Shown one piece after another: positions 5,395 to 5,435 of a stretch of 5,435 nt of DNA. Source of the stretch: Flavisolibacter sp. (GTDB lineage Bacteria; Bacteroidota; Bacteroidia; Chitinophagales; Chitinophagaceae). The position numbers were made by a program, and so were the translations under genes. The notes beneath the pieces are model-generated. The model was not told where the DNA came from, ran no database searches, and saw only the letters and a list, made by a program, of their open reading frames with translations. How positions within the stretch are numbered: the first letter of the stretch is position 1; each line of letters opens with the position of its first letter. The stretch lies in contig JAICTW010000236.1 in NCBI GenBank assembly GCA_025936195.1, positions 1 to 5,435 of the forward strand, given 5' to 3'.

Positions 5395-5435
5395 TTGTAC
5401 TTAACACTGTGAGGTGAATAGTTGCTGAGAAAGTA
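5395..5435. other. Non-coding tail at right edge
   Basis: Forty-one bases after the Nudix stop. There is no reading frame with family resemblance and no convincing stem-loop with a T-run, so the end of the operon cannot be located in this window. Confidence 0.5.

Overview
The window looks like ordinary chromosome of a Bacteroidota bacterium, most likely from the Chitinophagaceae/Sphingobacteriia side; the family is a guess. Gene starts lack clear Shine-Dalgarno sequences and sit behind A/T-rich leaders. At least one start is preceded by a perfect match to the Bacteroidota -7 promoter element TAnnTTTG. The gene set (tilS, a small rhomboid protease, rlmH, a YfiT-type DinB protein, cytoplasmic FKBP, Nudix) fits such a genome.

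Left part (1-1421): the 3' two thirds of tilS (tRNA-Ile lysidine synthetase) enters from the left edge. It runs tail to tail into a minus-strand rhomboid intramembrane protease, and the two coding regions overlap by 20 bases.

Middle part (1422-2230): a divergent intergenic region of 170 bases carries a 13-bp inverted repeat (12/13 matching) plus extra direct copies of CACGAATTTA. It is followed by a two-gene MntA-HepT (minimal nucleotidyltransferase / HEPN ribonuclease) toxin-antitoxin module. This module is clearly more AT-rich than its neighbours (about 31% G+C by hand count over 1621-2160, against 38-60% in sampled lines of flanking genes). The antitoxin mntA is intact. The toxin hepT carries a one-base frameshift in an A-run: adding one A restores a textbook 110-residue HepT with its R-x4-H-x-Y site. 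The stop of the first frame overlaps an ATG of the second frame (ATGA), so the catalytic half might still be translated as a separate piece. This is the most interesting locus in the window.

Right part (2231-5435): minus-strand rlmH (23S rRNA pseudouridine-1915 methyltransferase) faces the toxin tail to tail. After a 296-base divergent spacer comes a plus-strand run of four genes: an ABC-2-type exporter ATPase with no permease beside it, a cytoplasmic FKBP prolyl isomerase, a YfiT/BstA-like DinB metalloprotein, and an ADP-ribose-pyrophosphatase-like Nudix hydrolase. The last three are spaced by 9 and 31 bases and are probably co-transcribed. A tandem 7-bp repeat (four units) fills most of the last gap and abuts the Nudix start codon.

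I see no RNA genes, CRISPR arrays, complete insertion sequences or strong intrinsic terminators.
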